Positions 10,320-18,264 of a stretch of 64,000 bases of DNA are shown piece by piece. This DNA is from an uncultured Collinsella sp. (GTDB lineage Bacteria > Actinomycetota > Coriobacteriia > Coriobacteriales > Coriobacteriaceae). The stretch spans positions 72,504-136,503 of the forward strand of contig UQIT01000002.1 in assembly GCA_900541175.1 (NCBI GenBank). The letters are read 5' to 3'. Below the pieces are notes generated by a model that was not told where the DNA came from, made no database searches, and was given only the letters and a program-made list of their open reading frames with translations. Made by a program: the position numbers and the translations under genes. The first letter of the stretch is position 1. Every line of letters begins with the position of its first letter.

Positions 10320-10982
10320 CTAGTCCTTAAACAGATAACCCACGCCGCGGACGGTGGTGATGTGTGCCGCGATCTGCGGGCCTACCTTGGAGCGGATGCG
10401 TCGAATGTGCACATCGACGGTGCGCGTGCCACCGCAGTACTCAAAGCCCCACACGCGGTGCAGCAGCACCTCGCGGCTGTAGGCGCGGTTGGGGTGCGTC
10501 GCCAAAAAGCTCAGCAGCGAGTACTCCATCAGCGTCAGGTCGATGGGCTCATCATCGAGCGTCACCTGGTAGGTAGCCAGGTTAATCTCGAGGTTATCGA
10601 TGTTGAGCACATCGTCGGCGGTGACGGTCTCCTCCTCGCCCATCAGGCGCTGCGCACGAGCCTTGAGCTCGTTTGGTGTCGCCGTGGGGCATACAAAGTC
10701 GGCATGCGCGTGATTGGGCAGGCGCAAGGTACCGAGCGCCTCGTCGTCGACGATCACCAACATGGGGACGCCGCCACGATCGTCAAGCCACTTGGCAATC
10801 TGATCGATACGGTCGCTGCGGATGCCGTCGGAATCGAGAATCAGCAGGTCAAAGTCGTGCGCCGCAGTCGGCGAATCGGGGGTTGCCAGGCTCACCTCGA
10901 CACCCAGGGTGGTCGTCAAGCTGCGGGCAAACTCGTGGAAGCGCGTCGTGCGCGCCATGAACAGGGCACTCTTTTCGGACAT
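10320..10982 (-). CDS. GlnR-like orphan OmpR-family regulator
   Basis: 220 residues. An N-terminal receiver-like domain (DFDLLILDSDG) is joined to a clear OmpR winged helix (LTLMEYSLLSFLATHPNRAYSREVLLHRVWGFEYCGGTRTVDVHIRRIRSKV). No histidine kinase is nearby. In Actinobacteria GlnR is an orphan OmpR-type protein controlling nitrogen genes, and this one directly follows a glutamine synthetase homologue, so a nitrogen role is likely. The ATG at 10982 has GGAGG 5 bp upstream; the upstream in-frame start at 11066 would overlap glnA. About 50 bp separate it from glnA, so the two are probably co-transcribed. Confidence 0.82.
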   Translation of the reverse strand: MSEKSALFMARTTRFHEFARSLTTTLGVEVSLATPDSPTAAHDFDLLILDSDGIRSDRIDQIAKWLDDRGGVPMLVIVDDEALGTLRLPNHAHADFVCPTATPNELKARAQRLMGEEETVTADDVLNIDNLEINLATYQVTLDDEPIDLTLMEYSLLSFLATHPNRAYSREVLLHRVWGFEYCGGTRTVDVHIRRIRSKVGPQIAAHITTVRGVGYLFKD

Positions 10983-11032
10983 ATCGGCCTCCAAAGAAAT
11001 GAGCTCAATCGTACTGGAACAAGCCAGCGCGA

Positions 11033-12370
11033 TTAGGAGTTCGCCAGGTAGTGCTTGATCTCCCACTCGGTGATCGTAGACTCAAACTTATGCCACTCGT
11101 CGCGCTTCTTTTTGAGGAAGAAACTGTGGATGTGCTCGCCGAGGGCATCCTTCATAAACTGCGAGTCCTCAAACACGTCGAGCGCCTCTTTGAGCGAACG
11201 CGGCAGCGGCGTGTAGCCGGCCTCGAGCATCTGGCGGTCGGTGAGCTTGAGCGTCTCGGCCGTGGCCTCGGGCGGGAGTTCCAGCTTGCGCTCGATGCCG
11301 TCGAGACCGGCCGCCAGCGTGACGGCGTTGACCAGGTACGGGTTGGCCATGGGGTCGGGGCTACGAAGCTCGATGCGCGTGGACAGCTGCTTGCCGGGCT
11401 TGTAGACCGGAATGCGGACCATACTCGCGCGGTTGCGCAGGCCCCACGTGGCGTACTGCGGCACGGAGTCGCCGCCCGTGGTGATGCGCTTGTACGAGTT
11501 GACCGTGGGGTTAGTGATGGCGCTGATCTCGCGCGCGTGCGCCAGAATGCCGGCCATGTAGTGTTTGGCGATGTCGGAAAGATGGTACTTCTCGTCGTCC
11601 TCGCCCCAAAAGACGTTGTTGCCGTCGTGGTCGAATAGCGACTGGCACAGGAACATAGCACTGCCGTCCTCGCCTGCCAACGGTTTGGGCATAAAGGAGG
11701 CGTGGCAACCGCTCTCGTAGGCCTGCTGTTTAATGATGAGTTTGGCCGTGGTGATGGCGTCGGACATGCTCAGGGCCTCGGCGTGGCGCAGGCTCATGCC
11801 GTGCTGCGAGCGGCCGGCGGCGTGGAAGGTGTACTCCACGGGCACGGACATCTTCTCGAGCGTGAGGACCGTGTTGCGGCGCAGGTCGCGGGCGGCATCG
11901 CTCACCGAAAGATCGAAGTAGCCCACGTTGTCGAGCGGCTCGGGCGTGTGCTCGTCGGGGAAGTAGTAATACTCCAGCTCGGCACCCACGTTGAGCAGGT
12001 AGCCAGCCTTCTCGGCCTTGCGGAACATGCGGCGCAGGGCATCGCGCGGGTCGCCGGCAAACGGCTTGCGATCGGGAGTGCACACGTCGCAGAACACGCG
12101 AGCGACGCCGTTGTGGCTCGGGCGCCACGGCAGAATCTGGAAGGTCGAAGCATCGGGGAATGCGAGCATGTCGGCTTCCTCGGGCGTGGCAAAGCCCTCG
12201 ATGGCGGAGCCGTCAAAGCCAATACCCTCCTCAAAAGCGACCTCGAGGTCCTCGGGGCTAATGGCAAAGTTCTTGAGGCGGCCGAGAATGTCGACAAACC
12301 ACAGACGCACAAAGCGGATGTCACGCTGCTCTACGGAGCGGAGTACGTAATCGATGTTCTGCTGGTTCAT
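11033..12370 (-). CDS. glnA: Type-I glutamine synthetase homologue with altered metal site
   Basis: 445 residues with end-to-end similarity to GSI-alpha: FDGSAIEGF, GAELEYYYF, HASFMPKPL, NPTVNSYKR, RIELRSPDP, and C-terminal LGEHIHSFFLKKKRDEW. It lacks the adenylylation loop of GSI-beta. Set against Bacillus GlnA by eye, several metal-binding positions differ: the two glutamates of HHEVAPGQHE become Ala184 and Gly191, and the histidine of GSGMHC becomes Phe240 (GSAMFLC). Glu131, Glu133 and Glu334 remain. It may therefore be a regulatory paralogue or act on another amine. It is followed by the GlnR-like gene, and a possible GlnR site lies at 12436-12451. Symbol by family only. Confidence 0.8.
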   Translation of the reverse strand: MNQQNIDYVLRSVEQRDIRFVRLWFVDILGRLKNFAISPEDLEVAFEEGIGFDGSAIEGFATPEEADMLAFPDASTFQILPWRPSHNGVARVFCDVCTPDRKPFAGDPRDALRRMFRKAEKAGYLLNVGAELEYYYFPDEHTPEPLDNVGYFDLSVSDAARDLRRNTVLTLEKMSVPVEYTFHAAGRSQHGMSLRHAEALSMSDAITTAKLIIKQQAYESGCHASFMPKPLAGEDGSAMFLCQSLFDHDGNNVFWGEDDEKYHLSDIAKHYMAGILAHAREISAITNPTVNSYKRITTGGDSVPQYATWGLRNRASMVRIPVYKPGKQLSTRIELRSPDPMANPYLVNAVTLAAGLDGIERKLELPPEATAETLKLTDRQMLEAGYTPLPRSLKEALDVFEDSQFMKDALGEHIHSFFLKKKRDEWHKFESTITEWEIKHYLANS

Positions 12371-12435
12371 GTCGCTCCCCTTTCTTTCGGGCGGGTTTCG
12401 ACTGGTCTATATCGCAGATACTATCGCAGAAAAAT

Positions 12436-12451
12436 GTTTCCGCAGGGTTAA
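12436..12451 (-). promoter_or_regulatory. Candidate GlnR box upstream of glnA
   Basis: On the minus strand TTAAC-CCTGCG-GAAAC fits the actinobacterial GlnR half-site pair GTNAC-N6-GAAAC at all but the first base. It is 66 bp upstream of the glnA ATG. This rests on one match to a consensus. Confidence 0.4.
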
Positions 12452-12504
12452 AGCGTATCAAGCGCTCAAAAAACGTGTGCGAACTGGCCGTTACGAACGA
12501 GCGG

Positions 12505-12876
12505 CTAGCGTTCAGATTCGGAGACAATTTGTCTACAGGCTCGTTCCAGCGTAGGGAACTCCATCGTCACTGCATCCCAAACAACCGAGCGGTCGACATT
12601 GCCGTAATCATGCGCAAGATAATTTCTCATGCCGATAATTCCACGCCATTCGATTTCGGGATGAAGCCGCTGCGAGCGTTCCGACAATTTGCCCGCTTCT
12701 TCCGTTACCCTAAGCGCACACATCAAAAGGGAGTCCGCCAACGCCCTCGTCCGCACGTCATTCGCATGCAGAAACTGGTCCTCGGTGATATCAAAAACCT
12801 TGATGCGCTCGTTCGTTTCAGAAATGGCATCCAAAACCTCTTGGGCGCGAAGGCTGTCTGACTTACGCGCGATCAT
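12505..12876 (-). CDS. HepT-like toxin (HEPN RNase)
   Basis: 123-residue all-helical HEPN protein of the HepT (DUF86) type. The RNase signature R-x4-H-x-Y is present as RNYLAHDY at residues 84-91. In MNT/HepT systems this protein is the toxin and is neutralised when the nucleotidyltransferase adds AMP near the tyrosine of that motif. The start is preceded by AAGGAG and lies inside the last 14 bp of the antitoxin gene, the normal coupled order (antitoxin first). Confidence 0.88.
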   Translation of the reverse strand: MIARKSDSLRAQEVLDAISETNERIKVFDITEDQFLHANDVRTRALADSLLMCALRVTEEAGKLSERSQRLHPEIEWRGIIGMRNYLAHDYGNVDRSVVWDAVTMEFPTLERACRQIVSESER

Positions 12877-13357
12877 AAAGGATCACTCCTTCGCGCTCGA
12901 TTACCGCGGCAAGATCGTCATCAAGATAGTCACTCGAGACAAGGTCAACCTGCTTCCCGGTTTCTTTGCGAACCGCCTCGCCAAACGCCGACAACGCGAA
13001 AAGACCAAAGCCCTGCTCGCGATCGACTTCGAGACGCAAGTCAATATCGCTATCGACATGTGCCTCGCCCCGGGCATACGAACCAAAAAGAATCACGGTT
13101 TTGATGGCGGGAATCGAGCTGGCTGCCTCGCGGACGGCGGACTCAATCTGGGCAGTATCCAAAATGCCCGTCGCGGCGCTTTCGCTCGCAGAGCTTTTAC
13201 CAAGTGAAGGAACAAACGGCAGAGAGCGCTCGCGCAGCATCTGCCTCATAAACATATTGACCGCAACAGACGAAGTCATGCCAAGCTCTTCGCACAGCTC
13301 GGCAAATGAGTCTTTAATCGACGAGTCCACTCGCACACTCAGCACAGACGCAGCCAT
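12863..13357 (-). CDS. RelB/DinJ-like domain fused to MNT nucleotidyltransferase (antitoxin)
   Basis: 164 residues with two parts. Residues 1-50 (SVLSVRVDSSIKDSFAELCEELGMTSSVAVNMFMRQMLRERSLPF) are the ribbon-helix-helix DNA-binding head of RelB/DinJ antitoxins. After a Ser/Ala linker, residues 70-164 are a minimal nucleotidyltransferase with GSYARG (92-97) and the metal pair in DSDIDL (Asp104, Asp106). The second domain would AMPylate the HepT toxin encoded next; the first would bind the promoter, a role MNT proteins usually lack. AGGAGG precedes the ATG. The 42 bp before it, between the LacI gene and this one, hold the AT-rich promoter. Confidence 0.87.
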   Translation of the reverse strand: MAASVLSVRVDSSIKDSFAELCEELGMTSSVAVNMFMRQMLRERSLPFVPSLGKSSASESAATGILDTAQIESAVREAASSIPAIKTVILFGSYARGEAHVDSDIDLRLEVDREQGFGLFALSAFGEAVRKETGKQVDLVSSDYLDDDLAAVIEREGVILYDRA

Positions 13358-13399
13358 GGATACCTCCTGTATGACATTGTCTATATATTATCACACAGA

Positions 13400-14422
13400 C
13401 TAGCGCGAGGTCGAAGCGCGGTGTTCGATGTGGCCGGGAATCTCGATGCGCTTGGGGGCGAGCTTTGCGGCCTCGCCCACGGTGGTGGTAACAACGTCGA
13501 TGCGCTCGGAAAGGCGCTCGACTACGCGCTCGGCAATGGTGAGGGTGTCTTGCGCGGCCGTGGTGACGCCGCCAAAGAGCACATGGTTCCAGGGGTAGTC
13601 GTCAAACGTCGCGATCTTGAGCCCTGCCGGCAGCGAGGGACCAAGCTGTGCCAGTGCCTCGGTCAGGCGCAGAAAGACCAGGCCGTTGACGGCAATGAGG
13701 CCGAGCTTTTTACCTGCATAGCCGCGGATGGTCTCGTCCAAACGGCCAACGCCCGTGGCGCCACCGTCGGCCAGGGTGACGACCTCGCCCGCAAGGCCGC
13801 GGCGCGAAAGCTCGTCGGCAAAGGCCTCGGCGCGCTCGCGACGCACGGGGCTGTCGTCGCTCGCCTCGGTGAACAGGCACAGGCGCTCACTGCCCGCAGC
13901 AGCCAAGGCGTCTACCAAGCCGGCAACCAGCTCGCGGTTGTTAGATGTCACCAGATCGACACCGCCGGCGGCAACATCACGGTCGAGCAGCACAACGGGC
14001 AGGCGTCCCGCCGCCGCGGCGATCGCCTCGTCGTTACCACCGCAGGTGTTGACGACCAGACCGTCCACGCCAGCGTCGATAAGTCTGGTGAGCGACTCTG
14101 CTTCCTTTGCGGGATCGTTGCCGCTAATGGCCGTCATGAGCGAGCAGCCGCGCGCGGCGGCACTGGCGGAAAGCCCTTCGAGCATGGCGCTCGAGAATGG
14201 GTTGGCAATGTCGGCCAAGATCACGCCGATGAGGTTGGTGCGTGAGCTGCGCAGATTGCGTGCGGCGGCACGAGGGCGATAGCCGGTGCGCTCGATAACC
14301 GCCGCGATGCGAGCGCGGGTTTCCTCGGTCATCTGCCCGGGGCGGTTGTTGAGATAGCGCGAGACCGTGGCCGGGCTCACGCCCGCCTCGGCGGCAATGT
14401 CCTTGATTCTCATCTGCGCCAT
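13400..14422 (-). CDS. LacI-family regulator of the KDG kinase/aldolase genes
   Basis: 340 residues: helix-turn-helix and hinge (MRIKDIAAEAGVSPATVSRYLNNRPGQMTEETRARIAAVIERTGYRPRAAARNL) followed by a periplasmic-binding-protein-like sugar domain. Start chosen at 14422, where GGGGTGCGCC precedes the ATG; an upstream in-frame ATG at 14470 has no ribosome site. It is divergent from the KDG kinase gene, and tandem LacI-type operators lie in the shared intergenic space, so it most likely senses KDG or its phosphate in the manner of KdgR. That effector is inferred from position only. Confidence 0.88.
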   Translation of the reverse strand: MAQMRIKDIAAEAGVSPATVSRYLNNRPGQMTEETRARIAAVIERTGYRPRAAARNLRSSRTNLIGVILADIANPFSSAMLEGLSASAAARGCSLMTAISGNDPAKEAESLTRLIDAGVDGLVVNTCGGNDEAIAAAAGRLPVVLLDRDVAAGGVDLVTSNNRELVAGLVDALAAAGSERLCLFTEASDDSPVRRERAEAFADELSRRGLAGEVVTLADGGATGVGRLDETIRGYAGKKLGLIAVNGLVFLRLTEALAQLGPSLPAGLKIATFDDYPWNHVLFGGVTTAAQDTLTIAERVVERLSERIDVVTTTVGEAAKLAPKRIEIPGHIEHRASTSR

Positions 14423-14525
14423 GGCGCACCCCGTTTCCCAATTGTCAGCAGTCTGAGCCATTTTAGGCATTTTTTTAAAAATCTCGCTTGCAAAACGTTG
14501 TAGATGAGTATACTACAACTCGAAA

Positions 14526-14553
14526 CGAAACCGATTTCGTAAACCGATTTCGG
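14526..14553 (+). promoter_or_regulatory. Tandem LacI-type operators
   Basis: Two back-to-back 14-bp sites, CGAAACCGATTTCG and TAAACCGATTTCGG, sharing the core AACCGATTTCG. They sit in the divergent region between the LacI regulator and kdgK and fit the even-length palindromes bound by LacI proteins. Confidence 0.7.
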
Positions 14554-14558
14554 CAAGC

Positions 14559-14612
14559 GTTGGCACGCAGGTGCAAAGATGTACCCTACCGTCTTGGCAC
14601 CTCCGTGCCAAC
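14559..14612 (+). other. Leader hairpin upstream of kdgK
   Basis: 16-bp stem with one mismatch (GTTGGCACGCAGGTGC and partner) and a loop of about 21 bases, ending 45 bp before the kdgK start codon. No T run follows, so it is not an obvious terminator. It may stabilise or regulate the mRNA. Confidence 0.6.
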
Positions 14613-14657
14613 GCCATATCAAAGGTGTACGCACGAGCAAGAAGGAGCTGCGCGACC

Positions 14658-15692
14658 ATGGGTAAAACGGTTCTTACCTTCGGCGAGATCATGATGAGGC
14701 TCTCGCCCAAAGACCATCTGCGCATTGAGCAGGCGACCGAGTTTGATGTCCGCTACGGCGGCGCCGAGGCAAACACCGCGCTTTCCCTGGCTTACCAAGG
14801 CGACAAGGCCGCTTACGTCTCCGTTGTCCCGGCCAACCGTCTGGGCGAGTGCGCTCTGCGTTCGCTTAAGGCTTACGACGTCGACACCACGCGCGTCGTG
14901 CGTCAGGGCGACCGCCTTGGCTCCTATGTCTTTGAGGTCGGTGCCTCGCAGCGCGGCAATGGTTGCGTCTACGACCGCAAGTACTCTGCCATCAACATGG
15001 CCAAGCGCGACGTCTTTGACTGGGACGAGATCCTCAAGGGCATCGATGTCTTCTATTTCTCCGGCGTGACCCCCGCCGTCTCCGATGAGATGGCCGCCGC
15101 CTGCAAGGAGGCACTCGCCGCCTGCCGCGCCAAGGGCATAACCACCGTGTGCGACGTGAACTATCGCGGCAAGATGTGGTCGCCCGAGAAGTCGCAGGCC
15201 ACCATGAAGGAGCTTCTGCCGCTCGTCGACATCTGTATCGCCAACGACGAGGATGCGCCTGCCGGCCTCGGTATGACCTGCGTCTCTGGTTCCCTTGCCC
15301 ATGGCATCGAGGAGCGCGACACCTATGTCGAGATGGCCCGTCAGATCTGCGCCGAATACGGCTGCAAGAAGGTCGCCTCGGTCGTCCGCAACATCTCCTG
15401 CGTCGAGCGCTCCATCTGGATGGGCATGCTCTTTGACGCCGAGAGTGGCGAGCACTGGTTCTCCCCTGCCCACGACGTGCACGTGCTCGAGGGCGTTGCC
15501 GCCGGCGACGCTTTCAACGCCGGCCTCGTCCATGCCCTCATCAACGACTTTGACCCGCAGGACGCCGTCAACTACGCGATTGCGGCCTCGATCCTCAAGC
15601 TCACCATCAAGGGCGATTCCAACTTGGTAACCGCAGACGAGATCGCAGCCGTGGCATCCGCCGCCGACGGTGGCACCCGCGTCGCCCGTTAA
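14658..15692 (+). CDS. kdgK: 2-keto-3-deoxygluconate kinase (PfkB family)
   Basis: 344-residue ribokinase/PfkB sugar kinase. The N-terminus TFGEIMMRLSPKDHLRIEQATEFDVRYGGAEANTALSLA is typical of KDG kinases. DVNYRGKMW and NDEDA lie mid-protein, and the catalytic anion-hole motif is VAAGDAFNAG near the C-terminus. It would convert 2-keto-3-deoxygluconate to KDPG. The start ATG has AAGGAGCTG upstream. It precedes a KDPG aldolase gene and is divergent from a LacI regulator. All uronate and gluconate routes of the window end in its substrate. Confidence 0.93.
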   Translation: MGKTVLTFGEIMMRLSPKDHLRIEQATEFDVRYGGAEANTALSLAYQGDKAAYVSVVPANRLGECALRSLKAYDVDTTRVVRQGDRLGSYVFEVGASQRGNGCVYDRKYSAINMAKRDVFDWDEILKGIDVFYFSGVTPAVSDEMAAACKEALAACRAKGITTVCDVNYRGKMWSPEKSQATMKELLPLVDICIANDEDAPAGLGMTCVSGSLAHGIEERDTYVEMARQICAEYGCKKVASVVRNISCVERSIWMGMLFDAESGEHWFSPAHDVHVLEGVAAGDAFNAGLVHALINDFDPQDAVNYAIAASILKLTIKGDSNLVTADEIAAVASAADGGTRVAR

Positions 15693-15703
15693 TTCGTTCC
15701 CCA

Positions 15704-15740
15704 TTCCGCGGGCCGCAGCTTTCCAATCCCATACCCCTGC
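15704..15740 (+). other. Intergenic hairpin between kdgK and aldolase
   Basis: Arms GCGGGCCGCAG and its complement with an 18-base loop. No T run follows. A weaker hairpin (GCAAAACC...GGTTTTGC) comes next near 15768. The rest of the 250-bp gap holds only the aldolase ribosome site. Confidence 0.5.
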
Positions 15741-15946
15741 GGCCCGCTCCCCGATTCTTCCGGTCGGGCAAAACCACCAGTCCCATTCCGGTTTTGCCTG
15801 GCATTCCCTACATGACTGGTCGAGCAGCCGGTTTTGGAATTGCTTGAACCCCAAGCAGTGCCTCCGATAACCAATCCAAAATCGGCTCCTGACCAGCATA
15901 TTTGGCAATCACGCGCCCATGCGCGCCACACATCGAAAGGAACATC

Positions 15947-16588
15947 ATGTTCAATCAGTTCTACACCACGCTTGAGTCCCTGGGTATCGTGCCGGTCGTC
16001 GTGCTCGACAAGGTCGAGGACGCCGCTCCGCTCGCCCACGCCCTTATGGCAGCTGGCATGAAGTCCGCCGAGGTCACCTTCCGCACCGCCTGCGCCGCTG
16101 AGTGCATCGCCGCCATGGCCGAGGCCGAGCCCGAGATGTGTGTTGGCGCCGGCACCGTCCTGACCGTCGAGCAGGTTGAGCAGGCCCGCGCAGCCGGTGC
16201 TAAGTTCATCGTCTCCCCGGGTTACAACGAGAACGTCGTGAAGCACTGCATCGACATCGACCTGCCCGTCCTTCCCGGCACCGTGACCCCCTCCGAGGTT
16301 ACCGCAGCCGAGAACCTGGGCCTCAAGGTCACCAAGTTCTTCCCCGCGTCCCAATATGGCGGCCTGAACACCATCAAAGCCCTCGCCGCTCCGTTTGTCG
16401 GTCACCGCTTTATGCCTACCGGCGGCGTGAGCACCGCCAACGTCGAGGAGTACCTGAACTCCTCCGCCATCATCGCCTGCGGTGGCACCTGGATGGTCAA
16501 GCCGGCCCTGTTTGCCGACGGCGACTTCTCTAAGGTCGAGCAGATCGCCCGCGAGGCCATGGACGTCGTCAAGAAGGTCCGCGGCTAG
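15947..16588 (+). CDS. eda: 2-keto-3-deoxy-6-phosphogluconate aldolase
   Basis: 213-residue TIM-barrel class-I aldolase cleaving KDPG to pyruvate and glyceraldehyde-3-phosphate. The conserved glutamate lies in KSAEVTFRT, the phosphate-binding region is PGTVTPSE, and the Schiff-base lysine is in VTKFFPAS. The ATG at 15947 follows GAAAGGAACATC; the frame extends upstream without a ribosome site. It is the second gene of the kdgK unit and is followed by a strong terminator. Confidence 0.94.
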   Translation: MFNQFYTTLESLGIVPVVVLDKVEDAAPLAHALMAAGMKSAEVTFRTACAAECIAAMAEAEPEMCVGAGTVLTVEQVEQARAAGAKFIVSPGYNENVVKHCIDIDLPVLPGTVTPSEVTAAENLGLKVTKFFPASQYGGLNTIKALAAPFVGHRFMPTGGVSTANVEEYLNSSAIIACGGTWMVKPALFADGDFSKVEQIAREAMDVVKKVRG

Positions 16589-16605
16589 GTTTAGCTCTCT
16601 ATCGT

Positions 16606-16643
16606 GAAAGGGGGCGTGCCCTAGACCTCGCCCCCTTTCTTTT
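16606..16643 (+). terminator. Terminator of the kdgK-eda unit
   Basis: GAAAGGGGGCG stem with complement CGCCCCCTTTC and TTTT, 18 bp past the aldolase stop. Confidence 0.9.
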
Positions 16644-16647
16644 AAAG

Positions 16648-16740
16648 CGGCTCGGAAGCGCGCCGTTTCCGTCACGAACAAGAACCAAAACCGTCTTGTA
16701 TGCTGATAGAACGTGACGGAAGCGACACGCCCCCGAGCCG
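16648..16740. repeat. 93-bp imperfect inverted repeat
   Basis: Outer arms CGGCTCGG/CCGAGCCG continue inward, after several mismatched positions, to TTCCGTCACG/CGTGACGGAA. The loop holds no ORF. It lies in the gene-free 16589-16981 interval. Confidence 0.65.
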
Positions 16741-16806
16741 TTTTGTCTACTCGGTTGGCAGCCGCGCCCGGCTGGGCCACATCGACAAAAACCGAGCCAC
16801 CAAAAC

Positions 16807-16877
16807 AGCTGCGGCGCCGTCTGGAGGAATGGACCCTTGCTTCCGGTCTTTTCCTCCAAGCGGCGCCGTAGCTTTTT
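16807..16877. terminator. Probable bidirectional terminator hairpin
   Basis: Long stem built from GCGGCGCCGT and TGGAGGA with their complements, followed by TTTTT on the plus strand; the minus strand reads GCTGTTTTGG on the other side. Confidence 0.6.
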
Positions 16878-16899
16878 CATACCCCGAAAATACCTCGGC

Positions 16900-16966
16900 A
16901 GTTGCGGTGAGATACGGACTGCTTACACCATCAGAGCCGCAAAACAATCCCTATTTCACCGCAACT
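16900..16966. repeat. 67-bp palindromic element, copy 1
   Basis: Ends AGTTGCGGTGAGATA and TATTTCACCGCAACT, with an internal GCAAAACA. Exactly 67 bp, as are copies at 17747-17813 and 27784-27850. It lies 15 bp past the stop codon of the GntR gene. Confidence 0.88.
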
Positions 16967-16981
16967 AATGAAGGGAACGAG

Positions 16982-17674
16982 TTAGATGGCCGAGCCTTTG
17001 GACAGCTCAAAATAGTCGGGATGCAAGGCGATAACCGGGCCCTGCTCCTCGGGCATCAGGTGCAAGTGCGTCTCTGCCAGATAACTCGCCGCATCGGTAT
17101 CGCCCCTCTTAATGGCCTCGAGAATCCGGCGATGCTGCCGACGAATCGGCTCCCAATCCAGATCCTGCGACACCATACGCAGCCAGTTATACCGCTCAAA
17201 ATGCGTATTGATGCTCTTCATCCAATCCCACAACATGTGACGACCGGCAATCACGAAACACGTCTCATGGAACAGGTTATCCAGGTCAAAGAAACGGCGC
17301 GTTTCGCCATGGTCGAGCGACTCGGACTCGGTAAGAATCTGCTCAAGCCGCTGCTTTTGCTCGGGCGAGGCGGCCGAACAGCATTTAATAAGCACGCTTC
17401 TCTCGAGCTTCTCGCGCAAAAAGCAGGCGTTCTCGGCGCGCTCCATGCTGATTTTTGAGACATAGGTGCCGCTTTTGGGACGCGTTTCCACCAGCTCCTG
17501 CTCACGCAGGCGCACAAAGGACTCGCGAATGGGCGTGCGCCCGATTCCCGTCTCCTTTTCCAGACCAATCGCCGAAAGGCGCGTGCCGGGCTTGAGCTCG
17601 GCATAGATGATCTTGGAGCGCAATGCGTTGTATGCCTGATCTTGCAGGCTCTGATAATGCTGGTGTTGTTCCAT
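16982..17674 (-). CDS. GntR-family regulator, FCD subfamily
   Basis: 230 residues. N-terminal winged helix (QAYNALRSKIIYAELKPGTRLSAIGLEKETGIGRTPIRESFVRLREQELVETRPKSGTYV) and a helical FCD ligand domain with the metal-binding pattern ETCFVIAGRHMLWDW, then H in RRQHRRILEAI and H in AETHLHLM. ATG at 17674 follows GAGGG; the frame extends further upstream through a 67-bp palindrome without a ribosome site. It stands alone between palindromic elements, so its targets are not evident. FCD regulators commonly respond to organic acids or sugar acids. Confidence 0.9.
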   Translation of the reverse strand: MEQHQHYQSLQDQAYNALRSKIIYAELKPGTRLSAIGLEKETGIGRTPIRESFVRLREQELVETRPKSGTYVSKISMERAENACFLREKLERSVLIKCCSAASPEQKQRLEQILTESESLDHGETRRFFDLDNLFHETCFVIAGRHMLWDWMKSINTHFERYNWLRMVSQDLDWEPIRRQHRRILEAIKRGDTDAASYLAETHLHLMPEEQGPVIALHPDYFELSKGSAI

Positions 17675-17746
17675 AAAGCCCTCGGATGAAGCCTCGGTTA
17701 ATCGAATACCACCATGCAATACTATCGCATCCCCCGCCCCCTCATA

Positions 17747-17813
17747 AGTTGCGGTGGAATAGTTCCTGCTCAAAGCCTTCAGCAGCAAAAACAGGAACTA
17801 TTCCACCGCAACT
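17747..17813. repeat. 67-bp palindromic element, copy 2
   Basis: Ends AGTTGCGGTGGAATA and TATTCCACCGCAACT; the stem continues perfectly with GTTCCTG/CAGGAAC. Lies just upstream of the GntR start, in a gene-free 17675-18264 interval. That interval also has a 16-18-bp inverted pair around CATCTACTACG (about 17888 and 18004). Confidence 0.88.
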
Positions 17814-18159
17814 TCCAACAGTCTTTTTGGGACGGGGCTCTTTTAGCTACCCTGACCCGCAGATCGGCCCCCTTGCCACAAAAGTGGCCCATCTACTACG
17901 TTAACACGGATAGCCTCGGCCATACCGAAAACCGTGAAAACAAAACCGCAGGTAGACAGCTTGTCGAGTTTCATAAAAGCCGGCTATGGTTGACCTCTGC
18001 GGCTTAAACGTAGTAGATAGGCCCTATTCGTGGCACAGCACTACTCCATCCCAAATTGGCACCCCGAACCCTCGTGAGTTGCCAACAAGCTGTTCGCCCA
18101 GCGCTTTGTGCGCGCGGCATTCGGAAAATAGCACCACCGTAAGAACCCGCGAACAGCGC

Positions 18160-18249
18160 TATACGTTGCTATGTCTCACTATACTTTGCTATATCTTGCT
18201 ATACTTTGCTATATCTTGCTATACTTTGCTATATCTTGCTATATCTTGA
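18160..18249 (+). repeat. Nine tandem 10-bp units upstream of the AAA ATPase
   Basis: Alternating units TATACTTTGC and TATATCTTGC, in exact 10-bp register, end 15 bp before the ATPase start codon. The first two units are degenerate. The phase matches one DNA turn, and each unit contains a TATA-type hexamer. It could be a regulatory iteron array or a slippage-prone promoter. Confidence 0.85.
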
Positions 18250-18264
18250 GCAAAGGTGGCTCAC

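Noticed and set aside
18160..18249. Plasmid-type replication origin suggested by the iteron-like repeat and AAA ATPase
   Set aside because: No Rep or partition gene, DnaA box cluster or other plasmid gene is present; the surroundings are chromosomal metabolism.
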